Shown in pieces: positions 1 to 7,031 of a stretch of DNA of 12,560 nt; the first letter of the stretch is position 1, and every line of letters begins with the position of its first letter. Where the stretch lies: NCBI GenBank assembly GCA_016186995.1, contig JACPKQ010000004.1:19789-32348 (forward strand), written 5' to 3'. Source of the DNA: Deltaproteobacteria bacterium. GTDB lineage: Bacteria > Bdellovibrionota > JACOXK01. The translations under genes were made by a program, and so were the position numbers. The notes under the pieces were generated by a model. The model searched no databases. It saw nothing but the letters and a program-made list of their open reading frames with translations, and had not been told where the DNA came from.

Positions 1-39
1 ATAAAAAAAAGGAGGAAATACAAATATTTCCTCCTTTTT
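1..39 (-). terminator. Rho-independent terminator, possibly bidirectional
   Basis: Bases 6-20 pair perfectly with 25-39, giving a 15-bp stem around a 4-base loop (21-24). The core is GGAGGAAATA and the outer part is A/T pairs. On the minus strand the stem runs into eight T residues (complement of 3-10), the classic intrinsic terminator layout. It lies 20 bp after the stop codon of the outer-membrane protein gene at 59-1315. The plus-strand side also has a T run (35-39), so it may stop transcription from both sides. Confidence 0.93.
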
Positions 40-58
40 AAGACTACGTTAGGTTTTA

Positions 59-1315
59 TTACCAATTCAGTTGAAGCCCTGTTAGAGCACCTGTTTGTTC
101 TTTGGAAGTGCTTCCAATAGGGTTACTACCATTTGATGTTTGAAATACTTCTGTTACCCATGAAAAGTTTTCCCAAATATCATATTTGGTACCTACACTC
201 ATTTGATGTTTTCCAAGAAGTGGATCACGAGTATCAAGATATTCATACTTTAAAAGCCCTGTGAGTCCTGCAACCAAGATTTCTAGTCCCCTATCATAGG
301 TAATTGTAAAACCTTGGTCATCTCGAGTTTGATCATTTTCTCGAAAAATATATTGTAGATTCACACTTCCTAAGTTCACAACTTTCACTTCCATACCAAA
401 AGAATATTGATTTTGATCAGAGTTTAAGAAAACCAAATCATTGGGGTTATCATAAGAAGGCTCGTTATGTGTCGCAGATGCATAAGCACGAATTTTTTTT
501 ACCGAATCTTCAATAAGCTTAGCTGCTCCATAAAGATTGAAAGACTTTCCTAAATCACCCTGTTCTTCTTCTGCAAGATTAAAAAATTCAACATTTAATT
601 CCATTCTCTCATCAACACTCATACCCAATCCAACAAAACCAGTTTGATCGATTTTAAATGCTTCGAGTGCTGAATAATCAAGAAATTTTGAGTTAGGAAA
701 TTCCCCAACGTGAATCTTTCCCTTACCTGCTTCAATAAGAAGAACTACCTGACTATCATTCACTTGTGTGTTTAACTCTAAAGCTGCAACAAGAGCTTCT
801 AAAAGTTCTTTGCTTGGACGCAAAGTCAAGCCGTTATCAACAGCATCATCTTTAGGTTTATCTGAGTCACGATTATCACCACGATCGTTCACCCTACCTT
901 CAAAGTTTAAGCTGGATTTAATGGTAAAATTAACACGTGGTGTTACGTTATAAACACGAAGCCAAGGAACAAGTTGTAACTTACTAAATTGAAGATTGTC
1001 TCTTTTGCTCTCATCACCTTCATCTTGCTTAGAAAGCACTTCACCTCGAGCCCCCCAACCCCATTCAATTTGAGGTGTTCCATAAAGCTTTTCTTCTTGT
1101 TCAAGACGTTTTTTTGTTCTTTCAAGGTCTCTCACTTTTTTGAGAACTTCTGGTGGCAGTGTAAGCTCTTCTTCTGAAAGAACTTCTTCATTGAACTCAT
1201 CTTGAGTTGCAACTGCACTCGTTTCTGGGATAGCAACCTCTGTTTCATCTGCAAATGAAATCACAGGCAGTACTAATAAAAAACTAGCAACAATAAATCC
1301 TAAAAATTTTTTCAC
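59..1315 (-). CDS. Secreted protein, predicted outer-membrane beta-barrel (porin-like)
   Basis: The 418-residue product begins with a signal peptide: MKKFLGF, then a hydrophobic core to about residue 19, and a likely cleavage after SFA (residue 22). An acidic linker follows (about 23-50), then a short charged helical or coiled-coil stretch from LPPEVLKKVRDLERTKKRL to about residue 79. From about residue 84 to the end there are alternating polar/hydrophobic strands with many aromatic residues, ending in LTGLQLNW. A terminal aromatic residue is the usual beta-signal of outer-membrane barrels. I chose the GTG start at 1315 because AGGAGG sits just upstream and the signal peptide then starts correctly; a longer frame from TTG at 1348 has no such support. 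The gene stands alone and ends at the strong terminator at 1-39. Porin-like function is inferred from architecture only; I do not recognise the exact family. Confidence 0.8.
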   Translation of the reverse strand: MKKFLGFIVASFLLVLPVISFADETEVAIPETSAVATQDEFNEEVLSEEELTLPPEVLKKVRDLERTKKRLEQEEKLYGTPQIEWGWGARGEVLSKQDEGDESKRDNLQFSKLQLVPWLRVYNVTPRVNFTIKSSLNFEGRVNDRGDNRDSDKPKDDAVDNGLTLRPSKELLEALVAALELNTQVNDSQVVLLIEAGKGKIHVGEFPNSKFLDYSALEAFKIDQTGFVGLGMSVDERMELNVEFFNLAEEEQGDLGKSFNLYGAAKLIEDSVKKIRAYASATHNEPSYDNPNDLVFLNSDQNQYSFGMEVKVVNLGSVNLQYIFRENDQTRDDQGFTITYDRGLEILVAGLTGLLKYEYLDTRDPLLGKHQMSVGTKYDIWENFSWVTEVFQTSNGSNPIGSTSKEQTGALTGLQLNW

Positions 1316-1320
1316 CTTTT

Positions 1321-1327
1321 CCTCCTT
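1321..1327 (-). promoter_or_regulatory. Shine-Dalgarno site AAGGAGG fixing the GTG start at 1315
   Basis: Read on the minus strand, AAGGAGG is followed by a short A-rich spacer and then GTG. It is the strongest ribosome binding site in the window. It favours the GTG at 1315 over the upstream in-frame TTG at 1348, because the latter would place the site inside the coding region. Confidence 0.85.
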
Positions 1328-1438
1328 TGTTTTTAAAACCACAACCAACTTGAGGTTTCACTTCCTACCACAGTGATTTTAGGGAAGCAACCTTCTTGAA
1401 ACATTTTAATAACTTTTGTTAAAATAAAACTAGACTTA

Positions 1439-1467
1439 TGGACTTATTAGAAACTTATGAATATAAT
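1439..1467 (+). promoter_or_regulatory. Sigma-70-type promoter candidate
   Basis: TGGACT (1439-1444; 4 of 6 match TTGACA) is followed after 17 bp by a perfect TATAAT (1462-1467). It points toward the zinc-ribbon gene at 1565 and would give a leader of about 90 bases containing the palindrome at 1484-1514. A weaker alternative, TTGAAA (1396-1401) with TAAAAT (1420-1425), lies just upstream on the same strand. Confidence 0.5.
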
Positions 1468-1483
1468 GGGAATATATTTGATT

Positions 1484-1514
1484 GTCATTCCGGCAAGAGT
1501 AGGAATCTAGATTC
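1484..1514. repeat. Degenerate REP/dRS3-like palindromic repeat
   Basis: The stretch has the arms ATTCC (1487-1491) and GGAAT (1502-1506). It continues into GAATCTAGATTC (1503-1514), a perfect 12-bp palindrome. This resembles the short dispersed repeats of many proteobacteria whose core reads TCATTCC...GGAATCTAGATTC. Here the central arms have decayed, so it looks like an old copy. Only one copy is in this window, so repeat status rests on resemblance, not on copy number. Confidence 0.5.
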
Positions 1515-1564
1515 TGTGTAATTAGAATTGTAATGGCATTTAACATAAGCTAAAGGGGGATAAA

Positions 1565-1732
1565 ATGGCAGATCTTAATAAAGTGCAAGCGTACTGTGTC
1601 AAATGTAAAGGGATGAAAACCATGTCAGAGGCTGAACAAGTCACCATGAAAAACGGACGGCCTGCTGTTAAAGGCAAATGCCCTGATTGCGGCACCGGCA
1701 TGTATAAAATACTTTCGCCCAAAGACGCTTAA
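1565..1732 (+). CDS. Small zinc-ribbon protein, DUF5679-like
   Basis: This gene encodes 55 residues starting MADLNKVQAYCVKCKG. Two CxxC pairs, C11/C14 and C39/C42 (CPDCG), enclose a short beta-rich segment with MSEAEQVTMKNGRPAVKG between them, the spacing of a treble-clef or zinc-ribbon metal site. The layout matches the family known as DUF5679, whose role is unknown. A GGGGGA Shine-Dalgarno at 1555-1560 lies 4 bases before the ATG. The gene is visibly richer in G+C than its neighbours and its codons end more often in C or G, which could mean strong expression or a different origin. The minus-strand frame over the same bases is a shadow. Zinc binding is inferred from the cysteines, and no partner is evident nearby. 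Confidence 0.85.
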   Translation: MADLNKVQAYCVKCKGMKTMSEAEQVTMKNGRPAVKGKCPDCGTGMYKILSPKDA

Positions 1733-1758
1733 CACGGTTTTCATTCACTGCTGAATTC

Positions 1759-1768
1759 ACCACGTGGT
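1759..1768. promoter_or_regulatory. 10-bp palindrome ACCACGTGGT upstream of the wecA-like gene
   Basis: This is a perfect dyad containing CACGTG, 54 bp before the wecA-like start and just after the zinc-ribbon stop. It is followed by a T run, but the arms are contiguous, so a stable terminator hairpin is unlikely. A regulator-binding site is possible but unproven. Confidence 0.2.
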
Positions 1769-1821
1769 TTTTTGTGTCTATTGTCAAAGACCTTTGTTCT
1801 GTTTAAATCATTTTTACAAAA

Positions 1822-2778
1822 ATGAATTATTTAGTTGTATTTCTATTGGCATTTATTATCACAATCCTTTTAACCCCATTTGTAAAACTCTTTGCTATTA
1901 AATTTTCTTTCTATGACTATCATAATGATAGAAAAATTCACCAAACCCCAAAACCAAAACTGGGTGGTTGTGCTATTTTTGTAGGTTTTGTATTAAGTAC
2001 ACTCTGTATTATTTCACTTAATATTTCCATTTTTAAAAGCATACTCCCTCTTTTTATTCCTCTTATGATTTGTGGGGGCATTATTCTTTGTTTAGGAATT
2101 TATGATGATATTGAAGGAAGCGGTGCTTTTATTAAACTCTCTATCCAAATTATCGCTGCCAGTATTTTTTATAATTTCGGATTTCAATTTTCACATTTTT
2201 CTATTCCAAGCTTTATAAATATACCGATGGATAATTTATCTTTTCCTCTTACCCTTCTTTGGTTGGTGGGTATCACTAACGCTTTTAATCTTATAGATGG
2301 AATTGATGGTCTCGCTTCTAGTTTGGCTATTATTGCAAGTATATGTTTGTTCGTACTAGGCTTGTATTTTAACGATACATTTTTAATACTAATGTCTCTA
2401 GCACTTATAGGAAGTAATTTAGCTTTTCTTAAATATAACTTGTACCCTTCAAAAATATTTATGGGGGATGCGGGAAGCCTTTTTTTAGGTTTTACTTTAG
2501 GAAGCCTAGCCCTTTATTCTCCACGTGCAAGCTCTGACAAAAATCCTTTATTTTTCTTCGTAGCTCTTACCCTTTTTATTCCTCTCCTAGACGCCTTCTA
2601 TGCAATTATACGAAGAATTTTAAAGAAAAAAAATATTTTCCAAGGTGATAAAGAACATATCCACCATATATTATTAAAAAAAGGATTCAGCCAATCTCAA
2701 GTAACACTTACGCTTTCTTGTTTTTCAAGCCTTATCATGGCTCTTTCACTTATTTTAATATTATTCGTTATCAAATGA
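1822..2778 (+). CDS. WecA/TagO-like polyprenyl-phosphate sugar-1-phosphate transferase
   Basis: This 318-residue polytopic membrane protein belongs to the MraY/WecA glycosyltransferase-4 family, which moves a UDP-linked HexNAc-1-phosphate onto undecaprenyl phosphate to start a surface glycan. Family motifs appear in order: RKIHQTPKPKLGG (37-49), the Mg-binding DD pair at 95-96 (IYDDIEG), NAFNLIDGIDGL (153-164) with D159 and D162, KIFMGDAGS (211-219), PLLD (254-257), and EHIHH (278-282), the histidine signature typical of WecA-type rather than MraY members. Around ten hydrophobic segments separate them. It is a little shorter than E. coli WecA, losing mainly C-terminal sequence. No clear Shine-Dalgarno precedes the ATG; TTGTCA (1781-1786) and TTAAAT (1803-1808) could give a very short leader. 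The exact sugar cannot be read from the sequence. Its 3' end overlaps the convergent gene at 2697-3461. Confidence 0.93.
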   Translation: MNYLVVFLLAFIITILLTPFVKLFAIKFSFYDYHNDRKIHQTPKPKLGGCAIFVGFVLSTLCIISLNISIFKSILPLFIPLMICGGIILCLGIYDDIEGSGAFIKLSIQIIAASIFYNFGFQFSHFSIPSFINIPMDNLSFPLTLLWLVGITNAFNLIDGIDGLASSLAIIASICLFVLGLYFNDTFLILMSLALIGSNLAFLKYNLYPSKIFMGDAGSLFLGFTLGSLALYSPRASSDKNPLFFFVALTLFIPLLDAFYAIIRRILKKKNIFQGDKEHIHHILLKKGFSQSQVTLTLSCFSSLIMALSLILILFVIK

Positions 2779-3461
2779 ACAAGTTTTTCTGAAAAGTTAA
2801 ATCTCGTTTTCTCAAATAACAAATACTTATCTTTATCGGCATGATGCATATTGATATGCCGACTAGACCTTTTTCCATAAAATGAAAAAAAGGCTTCTGT
2901 TTCTCCCATGAGAAGATGCTCAAAATGAATGTTTTTAAAATAGACAAGTCGATCATATCCCATTTTTTTTAATTTTATAAAAATGTCATATAAATGATAG
3001 TCAATACCGTGCTGCTCAAACTGAATGGGTATTAATTCATCTAAAAATAGATTCAATAGCTTTCTGCTTATAATAGGAAATGTAGAATAAAATTTTCCGT
3101 TATATAAATCATTGGGATAGGCTAAAAAAACAGAGTCTTTGCAGTTATCAAGTTTTTCGACAATCAGCTTATCCCAATTTTTTGTTTTAATACGAATATC
3201 GTCATTTAAAAGAAATACATACTTTCCACGGCTCTGACTTATACCTATTCTGTTTAAAGAAGCCATATGTTTTTCTCTAGAAACAATTTTTTTAAGATTC
3301 AAATAAGGATGTTCGACTTCCATTGTCATTTGATCACTAGGATCAATGCATAAAATAATCTCAATATTCTGATAATCATAGGATTTTTCATAGATATCAT
3401 TTAAAAATCTTTTTAGAAAAAAATGCCTATTTTTTGTTGGTACAATTAAAGAAAAGTTCAT
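2697..3461 (-). CDS. Family 2-like glycosyltransferase (GT-A fold)
   Basis: The 254-residue product starts MNFSLIVPTKNRHFFLKRFL, the usual first strand and loop of a GT2 nucleotide-sugar-binding domain. SRGKYVFLLNDDI (77-89) carries the metal-binding acidic pair D87/D88 in place of a classic DxD. A second conserved-looking stretch, EQHGIDYHLYD (149-159), and the His-rich HFEHLLMG (179-186) probably line the acceptor and catalytic side. There is no signal peptide or membrane helix, so it should act on the cytoplasmic face. Its ATG directly follows the TAA stop of the gene at 3462-3860, implying translational coupling. The last 26 codons lie opposite the 3' end of the wecA-like gene, an 82-bp convergent overlap. 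Donor and acceptor are unknown. Confidence 0.85.
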   Translation of the reverse strand: MNFSLIVPTKNRHFFLKRFLNDIYEKSYDYQNIEIILCIDPSDQMTMEVEHPYLNLKKIVSREKHMASLNRIGISQSRGKYVFLLNDDIRIKTKNWDKLIVEKLDNCKDSVFLAYPNDLYNGKFYSTFPIISRKLLNLFLDELIPIQFEQHGIDYHLYDIFIKLKKMGYDRLVYFKNIHFEHLLMGETEAFFSFYGKRSSRHINMHHADKDKYLLFEKTRFNFSEKLVHLITNNIKISERAMIRLEKQESVSVT

Positions 3462-3860
3462 TTAGAATAGACTCACAGTTTTAAATTTTTCAGTCTTATA
3501 AGGCGTCATTGAAACAACAACACCTTGGTAGGTATCTAGAGAAACATTGTTTTCTAATCTTACTTTTTCGGAAACACATTCTGAGGTTAATTCTATTAAA
3601 CGTCTCATAGCATCACTACCTAAAAAGGCAATTTCTTGAACATCCTTATTGTGCAACACAGCAATGGTTTCCTTGCATTTGTTTTTAATGAGAAGATTAT
3701 TTTTATACATCCTGATAGAAAAATAGAAAAGACTTCTCAATCCTTCAAAAATGCCTCTATCCATTTTTCTCCATTTTGAAAAAGTATAAGAAAAAATTTT
3801 TGAGTGCACTTGTAAAAAAGTAAGCTTGAGTAAATAGGCATACACCTTTATAAATTTCAT
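3462..3860 (-). CDS. Small protein of unknown function with a Rossmann-like C-terminal segment
   Basis: The 132-residue product has a basic, aromatic, amphipathic N-terminal half (MKFIKVYAYLLKLTFLQ, then KWRKMDRGIFEGLRSLFYF). The C-terminal half contains QEIAFLGSDAMRRLIEL and then GVVVSM, resembling a beta-alpha-beta nucleotide-binding unit. By eye this aligns with IAFYGSNKLLTYFLEH and TVFVCE in the N-terminal part of the radical SAM protein at 4884-7025. I know no family for it. The ATG at 3860 is chosen over the in-frame TTG at 3896 because that TTG lies within a good -35 box and because the ATG lies 7 bases after the -10. The stop abuts the start of the downstream glycosyltransferase, so the two form a small operon. 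It may be a partial or reduced domain, since the Rossmann-like part ends after two strands. Confidence 0.65.
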   Translation of the reverse strand: MKFIKVYAYLLKLTFLQVHSKIFSYTFSKWRKMDRGIFEGLRSLFYFSIRMYKNNLLIKNKCKETIAVLHNKDVQEIAFLGSDAMRRLIELTSECVSEKVRLENNVSLDTYQGVVVSMTPYKTEKFKTVSLF

Positions 3861-3866
3861 CTTGCT

Positions 3867-3896
3867 ATTAAAGTATACTTTTATTATTATTGTCAA
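3867..3896 (-). promoter_or_regulatory. Minus-strand promoter, TTGACA-18-TTTAAT
   Basis: On the minus strand a perfect -35 TTGACA (3896-3891) is followed by an 18-bp spacer and TTTAAT (3872-3867). The first base of the ATG at 3860 is 7 bases past the -10, about where transcription would begin. The mRNA would therefore have almost no leader, in keeping with the lack of a clear Shine-Dalgarno. Confidence 0.55.
3870..3881. promoter_or_regulatory. 12-bp palindrome AAAGTATACTTT in the divergent promoter region
   Basis: A perfect dyad lies in the roughly 60-bp gap between divergent genes. It contains TATACT, a 5-of-6 match to the -10 consensus, on both strands. It overlaps the end of the minus-strand -10. 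It could be a shared operator or a pair of overlapping divergent -10 elements for the genes starting at 3860 and 3920. Confidence 0.35.
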
Positions 3897-3919
3897 AAAT
3901 ATTAAAGGGATTCAGCATC

Positions 3920-4897
3920 ATGCACAAACTTTCTGGGTACGGTCTAGGATATATATTTCTAGCCGTTTTTCTAGTCATTGCTTTTCTTCCCACAAATAAG
4001 TTGAGATTCAAAAAAGTTTCCAATATAAAATATTATTTAGGAGTTTTCTTTCTTCTTACTTCTTATATGACACCTGTCTTTTCTCGTGGCACTTGCCATT
4101 TATTTCTTGGTTTTGGGTGTATTCTCATATTCGATAGACTTACAGAAAAGTTTTATGGTAAATCGCTGTTACAAGAAATAAGTCAATCCTTCAAAAATAT
4201 ATTGATATTCTTTTTCATCTCAACCATCTCAGGTATTATTTTAGAATGTGGAGCTCAATGGCTCGGAAAAGTATGGTTTTATCCATATGCTGATATTTAT
4301 ACTTATTCTATTCTTTTTATACCCGGTTTTGCTATTTACTGGCTTATCGTTCTAGAAAGCTATGCAGCTCTTAAAGGGGTTCTCAATTATTTTCGAAATG
4401 ACAAAAAAAATATCTATAAAGAGCATGCATTTGAGCCTTTTTTACAAAAAACCCTAGGATTCCTAGGCATTATTCTTATACCCATTTCTATTTTTCTTAT
4501 TTTAAAAGACTATGCAGCATACGGCGGCTATTTTTTTTCACTCAATCAAAAAGCAGACTACCCAGTAAAGACATTCTTGCTTATGATGTTTTTTCTTGGC
4601 TTCTTGTTCCTATTTGAATTTATACTATATTTAAAGAAAACAGATTCTTTTTTAAAAGAAATGCTTCACTGTGATTTTGTATCACTTCTTGCCATTCTGC
4701 TTGCAGCTGCCATTATGGGGATTTTTATGGAAACCCATAATACAATGTATTATTATTGGGAATACTCACATTGGCCCCTTCAACATATAAAACTTTTCAA
4801 TGTACCCATTATAATACTCCTCGCCTGGCCCTTTCATTATTTTATTATTCTTTATCTATTTAGAATATTTTGGAAAAAAACTATTACAACTGTTTAA
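3920..4897 (+). CDS. Polytopic membrane protein with an internal duplication, family unrecognised
   Basis: The 325-residue product is mostly hydrophobic, with about eight to nine likely membrane helices (for example 8-22, 92-108, 126-146, 179-196, 216-237, 253-270 and 292-314). Two segments look like copies of one unit. Residues 105-148 read GIILECGAQWLGKVWFYPYA and end in a helix with P135 and W141. Residues 267-314 read GIFMETHNTMYYYWEYSHWP and end in a helix with P296 and W303. Each has a Glu near the end of one helix, a W-x-Y or WFYP motif, and a Pro/Trp-bearing helix next. I chose ATG 3920 for the AAAGGGA site at 3904-3910; an upstream TTG at 3890 is in frame but lies in the divergent promoter. 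The 3' end overlaps the convergent radical SAM gene by 14 bp. An intramembrane enzyme or a transporter of lipid or sugar intermediates is conceivable, but I cannot assign one. Confidence 0.8.
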   Translation: MHKLSGYGLGYIFLAVFLVIAFLPTNKLRFKKVSNIKYYLGVFFLLTSYMTPVFSRGTCHLFLGFGCILIFDRLTEKFYGKSLLQEISQSFKNILIFFFISTISGIILECGAQWLGKVWFYPYADIYTYSILFIPGFAIYWLIVLESYAALKGVLNYFRNDKKNIYKEHAFEPFLQKTLGFLGIILIPISIFLILKDYAAYGGYFFSLNQKADYPVKTFLLMMFFLGFLFLFEFILYLKKTDSFLKEMLHCDFVSLLAILLAAAIMGIFMETHNTMYYYWEYSHWPLQHIKLFNVPIIILLAWPFHYFIILYLFRIFWKKTITTV

Positions 4898-7025
4898 CAG
4901 TTTGAGAGCCTGTCATAGTATCAATAGTTCTATATTCATCGGTATTTTTAATATTGATTGTTTCAGGACGCGCGCTTCCACCGCTGTGGCCCACTTTTTT
5001 AACATCTTCGATAACTCTTCTAGCAAAAGCTCCTACATCAAACCCGCTTATTTCTAATGCTTCTACTACTCTTTGAAAACGATGCTGCCTTATAAGCCCA
5101 TCAATATAGGGATTTGTGCTATACCAAAGCTCATCCGGTATTCTAAAAGGGTTTTTCTTGTAAATTTCTGTTTTATCTCCTCGAAAAATAATATTATGCT
5201 TTTCAGGCTCTTCCCAATAAACACCCCCTACCGCCAAAATAAGAGTGTTGATATTGGCAATCCTTCCAATATAAGGTTTGCACTTAATTTTCATTTCTAT
5301 AGTTTCGTCAATATCTTCTTCCGTTTCTCCCGGAATTCCAATAACCGTATTCACCTCTGTATAAATTTCAGCATCATAACAATCTTTAAGTGTTTGAAAA
5401 ATTTTATCCTTGGTGTAGCCTTTTCTCTGCAATCGTAAGGTATTGTGAGACCATGCATCAACACCAAAACGCAAGGCCACAAAACCAGCGGCACGAAGTT
5501 TGTTAAAAAAAGCCCTATCATTTTTTTTGTGAATTCGTAATTGTCCTGTTAGTTTAATTTTAAGCCCTCGACGTATAATCTCATCACAAATTTCTAGTAA
5601 TAATTCAGGCCTGCCGTTTAAATCACTTTCATTAAACATAAATAGATCACAACCCTGGCTATGTAACCATTCAAACTCATCAACAACATTTTTAGCTGAT
5701 CGTGCTCTCCAAAAAAATCTTTCTGCACAAAAAGTACATTGAGACCAACGACATCCACGACTCGCAATAATAGGAGTTAAACGATAGTTGTTATAATTTG
5801 TATAAACTTTTAAATCAAACCATTCATATTGAGGCATTTCTAAAAGATCAAGATTTTGAGGTTGCGGACCTGGCCTATAAGGAACTTGAGGATTATCATA
5901 GCGTGATAAAACACCTGGCAAGTTAGCTGGCCTTTCACCCTGGAGAAGCCTCTTAACAAGAGGCCCTACAGTTAAATCTCCTTCCCCTATGACCATATAA
6001 TCACACTCAGAAAATGCCTGTAACCCAATAGAGACCTGATAACAACTATACCCTCCTACTAAAATAATGGTATCTGGTAGCAAAGCTTTAACTTTTTTAA
6101 CAACTGCTTTAGAAAAATTAATATTACATGCTTGAATAGATAATCCTAAAATTTTAGGCCGTGCTTTCACGAGCTTTTCAACGATTTCTTCAATCTCTTC
6201 TTGGAAAATTTTATAAACTTCAGGATCCTGCCAAAACTCAAAACTTTCTGCAAGCCAAGGATCATCAGGCATTTCTTTACCTGATGGAGTCAAGATTTTA
6301 CCACCTACATCAAACAAACGATGTATATGATAGCGGTGATAAACAATGACATCTAAATCGAATGTCTGAAATTGAATACCTATTTTTTTAAGTGCGTTAT
6401 GAACATATCCCAAACCATTAGGTAACCAAGCCATATTTCTCGCAGGACAATCAATAAGAATTAAGTCTTGATTGGGTAAAAAATCTATTTCAGGAAGGCC
6501 TATAGGATAAATACTATCGGGTTTTTTAAGCCATGCATTTTTTGGAATAATATTTTTACTTTTTAAACTTAAAAGAATTTCAGGTGAAATGACTTCAACA
6601 TCTTTGAAAGAAGCTAGTTTTTTCTTCATTTTTTGAAGAAAATAATACCTTCTTTCACACACAAAAACTGTTTTAACATCTTGAGGAATTTCAATAGTAT
6701 CTTTTTCATCAATAGTATAAGCGATCATCTCTCTAAACTGCGGAACATGTTCTAAAAAATAGGTTAATAGCTTATTTGAACCGTAAAAAGCTATACTACC
6801 TTTGAGTGATTTTTTCTTAAGGTATTTATAAAGAAGTTGAATGCATTGAATTTCTTGAACGTCACCATTTAGTGAAAAACACCTATAAAGACTCAACTTT
6901 TTTTCTTCGTGTTTAGATAATTGAAGGAAATACTTTCTTCTTAAACTATTAAGGTACCCTATTAAGGGAATTTTAAAAAAAAAACCCTTAAACCCAGTGG
7001 GTTGTGATCGATAATCTGTAGCCAC
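4884..7025 (-). CDS. B12-binding domain radical SAM protein with Rossmann-like N-terminal extension
   Basis: The product has 713 residues. Residues 1-180 form an unusual N-terminal part with a Rossmann-like unit (GSIAFYGSNKLLTYF, 76-90; TVFVCE, 119-124). Residues 186-360 resemble the B12-binding fold of this superfamily: LILIDCPA at the start, ILGLSIQACN near 292-301, ILVGGYS at 321-327, and VIGEGD at 345-350. The radical SAM core begins at 418 with the cluster motif RGCRWSQCTFC, cysteines 425, 430 and 433, a C-x4-C-x2-C spacing instead of C-x3-C-x2-C. It continues through FMFNESD (462-468) and VIGIPGETEED (561-571), typical of SAM-binding strands. Relatives are often methylases or make C-C and C-P bonds. 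It is the last gene of the long minus-strand operon, 51 bp after the pterin-binding-like gene, and possibly has its own promoter. The GTG at 7025 is the only start before an in-frame stop. Substrate unknown. Confidence 0.92.
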   Translation of the reverse strand: MATDYRSQPTGFKGFFFKIPLIGYLNSLRRKYFLQLSKHEEKKLSLYRCFSLNGDVQEIQCIQLLYKYLKKKSLKGSIAFYGSNKLLTYFLEHVPQFREMIAYTIDEKDTIEIPQDVKTVFVCERRYYFLQKMKKKLASFKDVEVISPEILLSLKSKNIIPKNAWLKKPDSIYPIGLPEIDFLPNQDLILIDCPARNMAWLPNGLGYVHNALKKIGIQFQTFDLDVIVYHRYHIHRLFDVGGKILTPSGKEMPDDPWLAESFEFWQDPEVYKIFQEEIEEIVEKLVKARPKILGLSIQACNINFSKAVVKKVKALLPDTIILVGGYSCYQVSIGLQAFSECDYMVIGEGDLTVGPLVKRLLQGERPANLPGVLSRYDNPQVPYRPGPQPQNLDLLEMPQYEWFDLKVYTNYNNYRLTPIIASRGCRWSQCTFCAERFFWRARSAKNVVDEFEWLHSQGCDLFMFNESDLNGRPELLLEICDEIIRRGLKIKLTGQLRIHKKNDRAFFNKLRAAGFVALRFGVDAWSHNTLRLQRKGYTKDKIFQTLKDCYDAEIYTEVNTVIGIPGETEEDIDETIEMKIKCKPYIGRIANINTLILAVGGVYWEEPEKHNIIFRGDKTEIYKKNPFRIPDELWYSTNPYIDGLIRQHRFQRVVEALEISGFDVGAFARRVIEDVKKVGHSGGSARPETINIKNTDEYRTIDTMTGSQTVKQL
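4888..4902. repeat. Near-palindrome AACTGTTTAACAGTT at the convergent stop codons
   Basis: Seven-base arms (AACTGTT and AACAGTT) flank a single T, spanning the ends of the membrane-protein gene and the radical SAM gene. The possible 5-bp hairpin has no T run after it on either strand, so it is at best a weak terminator. Confidence 0.25.
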
Positions 7026-7031
7026 CTTGCT

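Noticed and set aside
1540-1722. Minus-strand open frame over the zinc-ribbon gene
   Set aside because: The plus-strand reading has two CxxC pairs, a Shine-Dalgarno and a recognisable family; the opposite frame has none of these.
1733-1775. Terminator after the zinc-ribbon gene
   Set aside because: ACCACGTGGT is followed by a T run, but its arms are contiguous and would leave only a 3-bp stem around a 4-base loop; no other stable hairpin was found.
2771-2956. Second minus-strand frame within the glycosyltransferase gene
   Set aside because: It is a different-frame shadow of the 254-residue glycosyltransferase, whose motifs continue through this region.
5073-5438. A 121-codon plus-strand open frame opposite the radical SAM gene
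   Set aside because: It lies wholly antisense to conserved parts of the radical SAM protein, has Phe/Ile/Asn-rich low-quality composition, and has no ribosome binding site.
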